In this document: piece after piece, positions 1 through 7,126 of the stretch
How positions within the stretch are numbered: the stretch's first letter is position 1
Layout: every line of letters begins with the position of its first letter
NCBI GenBank assembly: GCA_964348685.1
Contig: CAYGDM010000001.1
Location: 1 to 40,360, forward strand
DNA: 40,360 nucleotides
Direction: 5' to 3'
Source of the DNA: DALYDP01 sp964348685
GTDB taxonomy: Bacteria > Patescibacteriota > Gracilibacteria > Peribacterales > Peribacteraceae
Program-made: the position numbers and the translations under genes
Notes under the pieces: generated by a model
The model's database searches: none
What the model was told of the DNA's origin: nothing
The model's input: the letters and a program-made list of their open reading frames with translations, nothing else

Positions 1-59
1 GTGGCAAAGTGTGTTCAGTCCATTCACATCACTGCCCACGTAATCGAGAGAGAAAAACT

Positions 60-395
60 ATGTTGATGTACATCGAACAATTCCACAACAGCCGCAACGC
101 CACCGTGCACCTCGTCGGCACCGATGACCGAAAGGACGGCATCTCCGGGCCGCACGATGACGAACTCACGCGGAGGAACGGGCCTACATACGTGGCTTTC
201 GACGAACGGTACGAGGATGGCGCGCGGCAAACGCTCAACGCCCTCCTCGGAATCCCCGCGTTCCGCACGGTGCTCGAAGCGATGTTGAACGACGCGATAG
301 ACCTCTATCACGACGGCAAGCAAAACGCGACGAACATCGAGCGGGAACAACGCGACCGCGCCCGAAGGCTGCGTAGGAAATCCCAACAATTCTGA
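60..395 (+). CDS. Hypothetical small soluble protein
   Basis: This gene of about 111 residues matches no family I recognise. ATG at 60 is preferred over an upstream start at 9 because the purine run GAGAGAG lies about 7-13 bases before it; ATG at 66 is an alternative. The N-terminal half looks beta-rich (VHLV then acidic DDRKDG). The second half has a predicted helix with the hydrophobic pattern LLGIPAFRTVLEAML, and the C-terminus is strongly basic (RDRARRLRRK). There is no signal peptide or membrane segment. It is followed by a second small unknown gene in the same orientation with a vaguely similar plan (NSR motif, DD pair, C-terminal amphipathic helix). Function unknown; confidence reflects reality of the gene, not a role. 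Confidence 0.55.
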   Translation: MLMYIEQFHNSRNATVHLVGTDDRKDGISGPHDDELTRRNGPTYVAFDERYEDGARQTLNALLGIPAFRTVLEAMLNDAIDLYHDGKQNATNIEREQRDRARRLRRKSQQF

Positions 396-499
396 CTACG
401 TCAGACGCCTCACCAGCCGAAGCGGTGCGACCAAATCACGTCGTAAAACTGTGTCGTAATTCCGGGGGGTAGCTCCCCGGCGCGTCACGAGCGGCCACC

Positions 500-823
500 G
501 TGGAACCTGTTTCGAACACCAACCATAGGGAATCTAACGTGCTTATTATCAGAACCATCAACAACTCCCGCCGCGAAACCAAGGCAACAATCACCATTGT
601 ATTACACGACGACATCGACAGGGCGAGGGAGAGTCTTCGATATAAAAATCTAACCATCCTCAATTACGAAATTGTGAACACGGACACGTTGCAAGAAAAC
701 GATGCGGACCCGGACGTTCGGCTCGCATTCAAAAAATTATCGTCCTGGGCCGAATTCGAATGCTTCCGTCTCGCACTCGAACTGTGCATCCAAGCGACAC
801 TCTCATTCGATCTGAAACCATGA
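500..823 (+). CDS. Hypothetical small protein
   Basis: An unknown protein of up to 107 residues. The start is uncertain: GTG at 500 opens the frame, but GTG at 539 (VLIIRTINNSRR) is equally plausible because the 13 residues between are poorly structured in composition. The central part reads as beta strand (ATITIVLHDD), followed by a charged helix and a C-terminal helix rich in Phe, Leu and Cys. No membrane segment or signal peptide is seen. A clear rho-independent terminator follows directly, which supports a real transcription unit ending here. It may be a distant paralogue of the preceding gene, since both share an NSR motif near the N-terminus, a DD pair after the first strands, and a C-terminal amphipathic helix. 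No function can be assigned. Confidence 0.5.
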   Translation: MEPVSNTNHRESNVLIIRTINNSRRETKATITIVLHDDIDRARESLRYKNLTILNYEIVNTDTLQENDADPDVRLAFKKLSSWAEFECFRLALELCIQATLSFDLKP

Positions 824-834
824 AAGGAGACCTT

Positions 835-863
835 ACCCCTGTCGGCAACAGCAGGGGTTTTTC
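835..863 (+). terminator. Rho-independent terminator
   Basis: Seven-base stem ACCCCTG (835-841) pairs with CAGGGGT (852-858), with a 10-base loop, followed by a T-rich run to 863. It terminates the small plus-strand gene ending at 823. It sits directly beside the stop codon of the convergent dihydrouridine synthase at 864. On the minus strand no T-tract follows the stem, so it probably acts in one direction only. Confidence 0.75.
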
Positions 864-1823
864 TTATGCCACCGATAGCAACAACGCCTTCGCCTCCTGC
901 AATTTCTCGACGCGCACCAGTTTGCTGCGCAAATCCGACGCGCCGTCGAACCCCTTCACGTAGCTGCTCAGATGCCGGCGCATTTCGAGCATCCCGAGGC
1001 GCTCGCCTTTGATCGCAACCGAGAGTTCGCAGTGCTCGAGAATCATCGGGAGTTTTTCCGCGTAGGTCTTCGGGACCTGCGGCGCGGCCTTGCCCGCGAA
1101 GGCATCGCAGATTTCCGCCATCACCCACGGGTTGCCGAACGTCCCGCGGCCGACCATCACGCCATCGAGGTTGCCGATCTTGTCGAGCGCGTCCTGCGCA
1201 CTGTTCACATCGCCGTTGCCGATCACCGGCACCTTCACGGCCTTCTTGAGCTCGTAGATTTGGCTCCAGTCGGCCTTTCCCGTGAATTTGTCGCAGTAGC
1301 GGCGGCCATGGATCGCGAACGCGTCGGCACCCGCTTCTTCAAGCCCTTTGCAAAAAGCGATGAGCGTGTCGGCCGTGTCCCACCCCAGGCGCGTCTTCAC
1401 CGAGACCGGGATCTTCACCGCCTTCTTCGTGGCGTGCACGAGTTCGGCCGCGAGCTTCGGGTTCTTGATGAGCGCCGCACCGTGGCAGCTCGAGACAACC
1501 TTCGCCGCAGGACAGCCCATGTTGATGTCGATGCCGTCGGCGCCGATGTCCTCGATGATCTTCGCCGCCGCGAGGAAATGCTCCGGCGTATCACCGAAAA
1601 TCTGCACGATGAACGGCCGCTCGATCGACGCGTCGAACGAGAGCATCTCCATCGTACGCTTCGCGCCGTACGCGAGGGCATCCGAACTGAGGAATTCCGT
1701 CACGACGATCACCCCCGGCGCGATCTTCTTGATGAGCTGCCGGTACGACGCGTCCGTCACGCCGGCCATCGGGGCGAGCGCGACCATGGGACGGGCCGCT
1801 GTTTCCCAGGTGAAATTGGTCAT
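864..1823 (-). CDS. dusB: tRNA-dihydrouridine synthase (DusB type)
   Basis: This flavoenzyme reduces uridine to dihydrouridine in the tRNA D-loop using NADPH and FMN. The 319-residue protein has the usual family length: an FMN-binding TIM barrel, then a small helical tRNA-binding domain. Visible motifs in order are APMAGVTD (17-24), IDINMGCPAAKV (99-109) with the catalytic acid Cys104, VSVKTRLGW (140-148) with FMN-contacting Lys143, IHGR (171-174), and NGD (203-205). The DINMGCP form is typical of the DusB/NifR3 subgroup rather than DusA or DusC. The gene is alone on the minus strand, convergent with the small genes to its left and divergent from the pilin gene to its right. A possible -10 box (TATTCT) lies 13 bases before the ATG, so the leader would be only a few bases. 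Confidence 0.95.
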   Translation of the reverse strand: MTNFTWETAARPMVALAPMAGVTDASYRQLIKKIAPGVIVVTEFLSSDALAYGAKRTMEMLSFDASIERPFIVQIFGDTPEHFLAAAKIIEDIGADGIDINMGCPAAKVVSSCHGAALIKNPKLAAELVHATKKAVKIPVSVKTRLGWDTADTLIAFCKGLEEAGADAFAIHGRRYCDKFTGKADWSQIYELKKAVKVPVIGNGDVNSAQDALDKIGNLDGVMVGRGTFGNPWVMAEICDAFAGKAAPQVPKTYAEKLPMILEHCELSVAIKGERLGMLEMRRHLSSYVKGFDGASDLRSKLVRVEKLQEAKALLLSVA

Positions 1824-1836
1824 ATATCTACACCAC

Positions 1837-1842
1837 AGAATA
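1837..1842 (-). promoter_or_regulatory. Possible -10 box of dusB
   Basis: TATTCT on the minus strand, 13 bases upstream of the dusB ATG and preceded by GC. It gives a leader of about six bases, like other genes in this window. No convincing -35 is visible. Confidence 0.35.
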
Positions 1843-1911
1843 GCGTGGTTGCGAGCCGAAACGAAGTGGCTCCAGTAGCGGGCATCCTACGCGTCCAGCC
1901 ACACTGTGGCC

Positions 1912-2259
1912 ATGCGTTTCGCCGCCCTTCTCTTCATCGCCCTTCTGCCCGCTTCGGCCTCGGCCCAGCAGTTCGGCGTCATCATGAGTGACCTTACGGG
2001 CTGCGATTTCGTCACGGGCAAGCTCGATGCTGCGTGCATCCCCGTGTTCATCGGCCACCTCGTGCAGCTCATCATGGCATTGGTCGGCACGATCTTCGTC
2101 ATCAACGTCATGATCGGCGGCTACCAGTATGCGATCGGAACGCTCGACGGCGACCAGGGCAAGGGAAAAGACCGCATTTACTGGTCTATCATCGGACTCA
2201 TCGTCACGTCGTGCGCGTACCTGATCCTCGATCTCGTCCTCACGGTCATCGGACTCTGA
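1912..2259 (+). CDS. Type IV secretion system pilin-like protein (VirB2/TrbC-like)
   Basis: The protein has 115 residues from ATG 1912; an in-frame GTG at 1906 is an alternative start. It begins with a classic signal peptide (MRFAALLFIALLPASASA, cleavage likely before QQ). Two long hydrophobic segments follow: about 48-68 (HLVQLIMALVGTIFVINVMIGG) and about 90-114 (IIGLIVTSCAYLILDLVLTVIG). Between them is a short charged loop containing GDQGKGKDRI. This signal peptide plus two-helix hairpin with a GGYQY...KGKDR loop is the layout of the small T4SS pilins common in Patescibacteria. The mature protein would sit in the membrane and could polymerise into a pilus or channel. The AI-2E permease gene follows after 25 bases. 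The rest of a T4SS is not adjacent, but PrgI and TraC-like genes lie at 6476-7826. Family assignment is by pattern, not by a search. Confidence 0.75.
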   Translation: MRFAALLFIALLPASASAQQFGVIMSDLTGCDFVTGKLDAACIPVFIGHLVQLIMALVGTIFVINVMIGGYQYAIGTLDGDQGKGKDRIYWSIIGLIVTSCAYLILDLVLTVIGL

Positions 2260-2284
2260 TCCGACGATCCCCCCTTACTCTCTT

Positions 2285-3553
2285 ATGGCTCAACGCAAAA
2301 AGTCCGACGAAGCATTTACGTCGTTTCGGGTACTGGGTAAAAAAGCCCAAGACCTGATCCAGCGCGCATCGAGCGAGCTGCAGAAACGGAGGAAGAAAGA
2401 AGAAACGAGCGACGCTCCCGCGGGCGCGGACAACGATTCGTCACAAATCCTCACCGTCGCGTTCTCGCCGTGGTCGATCCTACAAGCAACGCTCGTCGTC
2501 GTGGCGGTCGCGCTCGGGCTTGTGCTGCTCGTGTGGCTGCGCAACGTCATCATCTTGCTCCTCCTCGGCTTCTTCGTTGCCGCCGTCATCGATCCGGGCA
2601 TCCGCATGATGGAACGGTGGAACATCCCGCGGGGCATCGGCATCCTTATCCACTACGTGTTCGCACTGCTCGTGTTCGTATTCCTGATGATCTCGCTCAT
2701 TCCGATCATCGCCGAACAGCTCCAACAGATCGCGTTCCTCATCAACACGCAGGTGAACCTCTTCCTCGCGAACCCGGACTTCAGCTGGCTACCGCTCGTC
2801 TCGGCCGATGTGCAGGCGCAATTGGCCGACGTGGTGCAAGCGACGCTCCGCAACCTGTCGATCAACAGCTTCACCGAAGCGCTCCAGAGCCTGGGCGACA
2901 ACATGTCGTCCGTGGGCGTCGGCAGCGTACTCTTCGTCACGAGCTTGGCCGGTTCCGTCGCAGGCTTCTTCGCGCAGCTCATCATCGTCCTCGTTCTTGC
3001 GTTCTTCATCCAGATGGAGCGCGAACACATCCGCCAGTGGGTGCGCGGCTTCCTCGGCACGCGCGGCCGCCTGTACTTGGACGACAAAACAGAAGCCGTC
3101 CACCACAAGATCGGCCAATGGGCGCGTGGCCAGCTGCTCCTTGGCTTCTGCATCGGCCTCCTTGTGTACATCGCGCTCCTCATCCTCGGCATGGAGGAAT
3201 ATGCCGCCACGCTCGCGGTGCTCGCGGGCTTCACCGAGTTCATCCCCTACATCGGTCCGTTCATCGCGGCGATCCCGGCCGTCCTCATCGGCGTCACGAC
3301 CGGCGGTTTCATGTGGGCGTTCTGGATCGCGGTCGTCTACTACGCCATTCAGTGGTGCGAAAATAACCTCCTCGTCCCGCTCATCATGCGCCGCGCCGTG
3401 GGCCTTTCGCCGATCGCAATCATCTTCGCGATGCTCTCCGGCCTCAGCTTCCCGCAAATCATCCACCCGATCCTCGGCCTGCTCCTCGCGGTACCCGTCA
3501 CGACGATCGTCACGATCTTCCTCGAAGACTGGCGCAAGAGAACGAGGCTTTGA
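2285..3553 (+). CDS. AI-2E family transporter (UPF0118) permease
   Basis: A 422-residue polytopic membrane protein. A charged cytoplasmic N-terminus of about 55 residues (Lys/Arg/Glu rich) precedes the first membrane segments at about 62-100, which include the LVLLVWLRNVIILLLLGFFVAAVIDP pattern seen at the start of this family. More helices lie at about 118-140. A long extracytoplasmic region with FLANPDFSWLP follows, and then five further segments, including GFTEFIPYIGPFIAAIPAVLIG, the family's most recognisable motif (about 316-337). Members export autoinducer-2 or act as Na+/H+ antiporters in some bacteria; the substrate here cannot be told from sequence. The leader before ATG 2285 is pyrimidine-rich (CCCCCCTTACTCTCTT) with no Shine-Dalgarno site. 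It probably shares a transcript with the pilin gene 25 bases upstream. Confidence 0.9.
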   Translation: MAQRKKSDEAFTSFRVLGKKAQDLIQRASSELQKRRKKEETSDAPAGADNDSSQILTVAFSPWSILQATLVVVAVALGLVLLVWLRNVIILLLLGFFVAAVIDPGIRMMERWNIPRGIGILIHYVFALLVFVFLMISLIPIIAEQLQQIAFLINTQVNLFLANPDFSWLPLVSADVQAQLADVVQATLRNLSINSFTEALQSLGDNMSSVGVGSVLFVTSLAGSVAGFFAQLIIVLVLAFFIQMEREHIRQWVRGFLGTRGRLYLDDKTEAVHHKIGQWARGQLLLGFCIGLLVYIALLILGMEEYAATLAVLAGFTEFIPYIGPFIAAIPAVLIGVTTGGFMWAFWIAVVYYAIQWCENNLLVPLIMRRAVGLSPIAIIFAMLSGLSFPQIIHPILGLLLAVPVTTIVTIFLEDWRKRTRL

Positions 3554-3584
3554 GATAGGTAAAACTAGTTTTCCACAGTGTTAC

Positions 3585-3620
3585 GCCACGCTTCATTCAA
3601 CGTGGCCAGGATTATTTTTG
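3585..3620 (+). terminator. Possible weak terminator after the AI-2E permease gene
   Basis: GCCACG (3585-3590) pairs with CGTGGC (3601-3606) across a 10-base loop. A T-rich run (ATTATTTTTG) follows after four bases. The stem is short and the T-run is displaced, so this is tentative. It overlaps the first candidate clpC promoter. Confidence 0.35.
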
Positions 3621-3646
3621 TACAATTTTTGTGCTCGTCATACAAT
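3618..3646 (+). promoter_or_regulatory. Candidate sigma-70 promoter P1 of clpC
   Basis: TTGTAC (3618-3623), a 17-base spacer, then TACAAT (3641-3646). Both boxes and the spacing fit a vegetative promoter. Transcription would start near 3653, about 130 bases before the clpC ATG and upstream of the CIRCE operator. Confidence 0.5.
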
Positions 3647-3697
3647 ACAAGACATGCAAACGAGGGCTCCTGTCACTCGTCCAACACACACTTCCCT

Positions 3698-3705
3698 GAT
3701 ATACT
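3698..3705 (+). promoter_or_regulatory. Candidate extended -10 promoter P2 of clpC
   Basis: TGATATACT-like sequence with TATACT at 3700-3705 and TG two bases before it, but no clear -35. The start would fall near 3712, just before the CIRCE element at 3725. This is the usual relation of CIRCE to a heat-shock promoter. Confidence 0.45.
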
Positions 3706-3724
3706 TTCCGGAACATTCGACAAA

Positions 3725-3751
3725 TTATCACTCTCCATGCTAGAGTGATAG
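3725..3751 (+). promoter_or_regulatory. CIRCE operator (HrcA binding site)
   Basis: TTATCACTC (3725-3733), a spacer of exactly nine bases, then GAGTGATAG (3743-3751). The two arms are inverted copies matching at 8 of 9 positions. They fit the CIRCE consensus TTAGCACTC-N9-GAGTGCTAA closely, including the invariant CACTC/GAGTG core. The site lies between the candidate promoters and the clpC start, where the repressor HrcA blocks transcription until heat or misfolded protein titrates the chaperone system. No hrcA gene lies in the window. Confidence 0.85.
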
Positions 3752-3785
3752 CTGCGAACAGTTCCCCCTTATTCCTATCCGTCTT

Positions 3786-6377
3786 ATGCAACCCTTCGAC
3801 CGATTCACTCCGAACGCCAAACTCGCGCTGCAGATCGCCGAACAGGAGGCGAAGACGATGCAGAGCCAGTACATCGGCACCGAGCATCTCCTGCTCGGCC
3901 TCCTCTCGATCCCGAAGTCGCTCGCGTTCTCCATCTTCACCGGAGCCGGCGTGACGCTCGAAAACGTCCGCATTCTCCTGAAGGCGAGCAAGCTCTCGGC
4001 GCTCGAAGGCAAGCACGTGAAGCACGGCCTCTCGACGTTCCTCCACACGGTCATCGAGCAGGCAGTCGTCACCGCGCATAAGTTCCGCCATGCGAACGTG
4101 GGCACGGAGCATCTCCTCTATGCGCTCGTCTCGAGTGGCAAGAGCGGCGCGACCGTGATCCTCGAGAGCATGCAGGTCGACCCCGACGCCCTGAAGGTGC
4201 ACGTCGAAGAAATGTTCGGCCAAATCAGCACGTTCCGCCAGCAGAACAAGAGCGTCGAACAGTCGCTCGAGGCATTCTTCCAAGGGCTTCAGGGAGCCAT
4301 TTCCGGCATGCAGCCCGGCACGACCGGCGGCGAACCGGAAGGCCTGAAGAAGCGCCGCGCCGAGGGAAACAGCAAGACACCCGCGCTCGACTACTTCACC
4401 GACGACCTCGTGTCGAAAGCGAAGGAAGGAAAGATCGACCCGATCATAGGGCGCGATCCGGAGATCGAACGCGTCATCCACATCCTGAACCGCAAGACGA
4501 AGAACAACCCCGTGCTCATCGGCGAACCGGGCGTGGGTAAGACGGCGATCGTCGAAGGTCTCGCACAGCGCATCGCGACGGGCAAAGTCCCCGACTCGCT
4601 CAAGAACAAGACGGTGCTGGTCTTGAATCTCAGCTCGGTCGTGGCCGGCACGAAGTATCGTGGCGAATTCGAACAACGCTTCGACGACATCCTGAAGGAA
4701 GCCGCCGCGAGCGACCGGAACGTCATCCTCTTCATCGACGAATTACACACGGTCGTCGGCGCGGGCTCCGCGGAAGGATCGCTTGATGCAGCAAATATCT
4801 TGAAGCCCGCGCTCTCGCGCTCGGGCATCCAGGTCATCGGCGCCACAACGCTCGACGAGTACCGCACGATCGAAAAGGACCGCGCACTCGAGCGCCGCTT
4901 CCAGCAGATCCAAGTCGGCGAACCGACGATCGAAGACACGATCGAAATCCTCCGCGGGCTCAAGGGTTCGTTCGAGCACTTCCATCACCTCTCGATCTCT
5001 GATGAAGCACTCGAAGCGTCCGTCAGGTTGAGCAAGCGCTACATCACCGAGCGCTTCCTGCCCGACAAGGCGATCGACGTGCTCGATGAAACGATGGCCG
5101 GCAAGAGCCTGCAGCACGCCCGCGTGACGCCGGAGCTCGACCAGGTCGAGCAGAAACTCCAGCAGATCGCGGTGAAGCAGCAGGACGCCGTGAAGGACCA
5201 GAAGTACCACGCTGCGCTGAAGCTGAAGCAGGAGCAGCAGGAGCTGAAGGAAAAGCGCGATCGTCTCTTGGCCAACGCCGACGGCGACGTACGGACCCCC
5301 GTCTCGATCGACGCCGACGACATCGCCACGGTGATCGCCCGCATGACGGGCGTGCCGGTCCAAAAGCTCCTCAAGCCCGAGCAGAAGCGCCTCGCGAACC
5401 TCGAGCTCCACCTCAAGCAGCACGTCATCGGCCAGGACGACGCGATCAAGAAAGTCGCCCGCGCCATCCGCCGCTCCAGGGTCGGCATCGGCGACACGAA
5501 GCGCCCGATCGGCTCGTTCCTCTTCCTCGGACCCACCGGCGTCGGCAAGACCGAACTCGTCCGCACGCTCGCGCGCGAGGTCTTCCACCGCGAAGACGCG
5601 CTCATCAAAATCGACATGTCGGAGTTCATGGAACGCCACAACGTCTCGCGCCTCACGGGCACGACGGCGGGCTACGTGGGCTACGAGGAAGGTGGCCAGC
5701 TGACCGAAGCAGTCCGCCGCAAGCCGTACAGCGTCGTCCTCTTCGACGAAGTGGAGAAGGCCCACCCCGAATTCTTCAACGTCCTCCTCCAGATTTTGGA
5801 AGACGGCACGCTGACGGACGGAGCAGGCAAACAAGTCGACTTCAGGAACACCATCATCGTGATGACCTCTAACCTCGGCGCCGACGTGCTGACGAAGCAG
5901 GCGGCGAAGATCGGCTTCAAGACCGCGGACGAAGCAGTCGCCGAAGAAGAAGCATACGAAGCCAAACGCGAAGAAGTCCTCAAGACCTTGAAGGACAACC
6001 TGCGCCCGGAGTTCCTCAACCGTATCGACCACATCATCGTCTTCAACGCGCTGAACCAGCAGCACATTCGCAAGATCGTCGGCGTGCACCTTGAGGAACT
6101 TGAAAAGCGCCTCAAAGCGCAAGGCTACGACATCACGGTCGACGCGAAAGCCGTGAACCTCCTCGCCGAGAAGGGCTTCGACCCGGCGTACGGCGCGCGC
6201 CCCGTGCGTCGCATCATCCAGGAACGCATCGAAGACGAACTCGCCGAGCAGATCCTCAAGGGCATGTTCAAGCCCGGGGACCTCATCGAAGTCATCGCAA
6301 AGAACGACAACGACCTGGAATTCCTCCACGGCGAAAGGGCAAAGAAACAGCAGAAAGAGGCGGTTTCCGTGGCCTAA
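3786..6377 (+). CDS. clpC: ATP-dependent Clp protease ATP-binding subunit ClpC
   Basis: A two-ring-domain AAA+ unfoldase of 863 residues, acting in the cytoplasm to unfold proteins for ClpP or to disaggregate them. Domains in order: two Clp-N repeats (about 4-75 and 80-150, each with the GTEHLL motif); the first AAA+ domain with Walker A GEPGVGKT near 245 and Walker B ILFIDELH near 313; a short coiled middle region with a UVR-like segment at about 455-490 (KQQDAVKDQKYHAALKLKQE); and the second AAA+ domain with Walker A GPTGVGKTE near 581 and a ClpB-D2-small domain to the end. The short middle domain and UVR-like stretch fit ClpC better than ClpB. No clpP lies nearby. Control by HrcA is suggested by the CIRCE site. 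The ATG is preceded by a pyrimidine-rich leader without a Shine-Dalgarno site. Confidence 0.93.
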   Translation: MQPFDRFTPNAKLALQIAEQEAKTMQSQYIGTEHLLLGLLSIPKSLAFSIFTGAGVTLENVRILLKASKLSALEGKHVKHGLSTFLHTVIEQAVVTAHKFRHANVGTEHLLYALVSSGKSGATVILESMQVDPDALKVHVEEMFGQISTFRQQNKSVEQSLEAFFQGLQGAISGMQPGTTGGEPEGLKKRRAEGNSKTPALDYFTDDLVSKAKEGKIDPIIGRDPEIERVIHILNRKTKNNPVLIGEPGVGKTAIVEGLAQRIATGKVPDSLKNKTVLVLNLSSVVAGTKYRGEFEQRFDDILKEAAASDRNVILFIDELHTVVGAGSAEGSLDAANILKPALSRSGIQVIGATTLDEYRTIEKDRALERRFQQIQVGEPTIEDTIEILRGLKGSFEHFHHLSISDEALEASVRLSKRYITERFLPDKAIDVLDETMAGKSLQHARVTPELDQVEQKLQQIAVKQQDAVKDQKYHAALKLKQEQQELKEKRDRLLANADGDVRTPVSIDADDIATVIARMTGVPVQKLLKPEQKRLANLELHLKQHVIGQDDAIKKVARAIRRSRVGIGDTKRPIGSFLFLGPTGVGKTELVRTLAREVFHREDALIKIDMSEFMERHNVSRLTGTTAGYVGYEEGGQLTEAVRRKPYSVVLFDEVEKAHPEFFNVLLQILEDGTLTDGAGKQVDFRNTIIVMTSNLGADVLTKQAAKIGFKTADEAVAEEEAYEAKREEVLKTLKDNLRPEFLNRIDHIIVFNALNQQHIRKIVGVHLEELEKRLKAQGYDITVDAKAVNLLAEKGFDPAYGARPVRRIIQERIEDELAEQILKGMFKPGDLIEVIAKNDNDLEFLHGERAKKQQKEAVSVA

Positions 6378-6379
6378 AG

Positions 6380-6413
6380 GGTGTAGGGGCATAGCATGCT
6401 ATGCCCCTACACC
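6380..6413. repeat. 34-base perfect palindrome downstream of clpC
   Basis: From GGTGTAGGGGCATAGC at the left, the sequence reads as its own reverse complement through the centre GCATGC to GCTATGCCCCTACACC at the right. It begins two bases after the clpC stop. It can form a very stable hairpin that may end or protect the clpC transcript, although no T-run follows. The GTAGGGGC...GCCCCTAC frame resembles dispersed palindromic elements known from many bacterial genomes, so a mobile REP-like element is an alternative. Confidence 0.8.
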
Positions 6414-6440
6414 ATCCATATGGGAAAAATCCCCGTTTTC

Positions 6441-6449
6441 TGCTATAAT
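6441..6449 (+). promoter_or_regulatory. Extended -10 promoter of the PrgI/TraC-like operon
   Basis: TGCTATAAT, with TATAAT at 6444-6449, preceded by GTTTTC. No -35 is visible, as expected for an extended -10 promoter. The leader to ATG 6476 would be about 20 bases, A/C-rich and without a Shine-Dalgarno site. Confidence 0.8.
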
Positions 6450-6475
6450 TAAACGAAACCCCCACATAAAAACCA

Positions 6476-7126
6476 ATGCCCATCGAACCCGTCAAAATCC
6501 CGCAAAACGTCTACATCGAGGACCGCATCGTCGGTCCCCTGACGCTCCGCCAGATCATCATCTCGATGCTCGGCATCGGTTTCAGCTACGCCATCTGGGC
6601 GAGCATCGCGAAGGTCCAGGGGACCGTGCCACTCCCCCTTACGATCATCGTGTGGATTCCCGGCGCGCTCGCGGTCATCTTCTCGTTCGTGAAGATCAAC
6701 GACCTCTCGCTTGCGCATCTGTTGTTACTGCTGCTCGAACGCATGAACAAACCACAGACGCGCATCTACGGCCCGCGCCGCGGCCTCGCGGTGAGCTCAC
6801 GCAGTTTCAACGTCCCGACGGCGAACTCGAAGAAAGTCCTCGCGCAGAAACCGCAGGCCGAAGGCGAGATCGGCAAACTCAGCGCGTTCCTCGACCATGA
6901 AGGTGTCCGCCCCGCGAGCCACGACGAGCAGGAAACCCCGGACGCGCTCCCGCTTGAAGAAACCCTCATCGAACCGACGCAAGGATCGAACGTCCCGGTC
7001 CGCCCGGTGCAGAAAGGACGCATCACCGTCAGCCCGCTCCTCCAGGCAAACATCGAAGACCTTGAGGGAACGGACGGCCAAAAAGTGTTCCACGACATCT
7101 TCCACCCGCCAGCCTCCCATGCCTGA
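6476..7126 (+). CDS. PrgI family protein
   Basis: The 216-residue protein starts with the family signature: VKIPQNVYIEDRIVGPLTLRQ (about 6-26), followed by two membrane segments at about 28-45 and 53-71. The PrgI family occurs next to VirB4-type ATPases in Gram-positive conjugation systems and is widespread in Patescibacteria, where it is thought to be an inner-membrane component of a type IV secretion or pilus machine. After the hydrophobic part, residues 95-216 form a hydrophilic, probably disordered cytoplasmic tail rich in Pro, Glu and Ser; this tail is longer than the compact core needs. The next gene starts eight bases before this one ends, so the two are translationally coupled. An extended -10 promoter lies about 27 bases upstream of the ATG. 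Confidence 0.85.
   Translation: MPIEPVKIPQNVYIEDRIVGPLTLRQIIISMLGIGFSYAIWASIAKVQGTVPLPLTIIVWIPGALAVIFSFVKINDLSLAHLLLLLLERMNKPQTRIYGPRRGLAVSSRSFNVPTANSKKVLAQKPQAEGEIGKLSAFLDHEGVRPASHDEQETPDALPLEETLIEPTQGSNVPVRPVQKGRITVSPLLQANIEDLEGTDGQKVFHDIFHPPASHA

Noticed and set aside
3561..3572. AAAACTAGTTTT palindrome after the AI-2E gene
   Set aside because: It is a short AT-rich palindrome with no loop and no link to a promoter; such sites occur by chance.
3654..3743. Short upstream open frame of 29 codons before clpC
   Set aside because: It has no ribosome signal, no recognisable peptide, and crosses the CIRCE site; it is more likely untranslated leader.
4743..6392. Long open frame (549 codons) antisense to clpC
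   Set aside because: It mirrors the clpC codon pattern in a GC-rich gene, has no motif or promoter, and clpC is unmistakable. The same applies to long antisense frames across the GH57, GH15, glycogen synthase and dusB genes.
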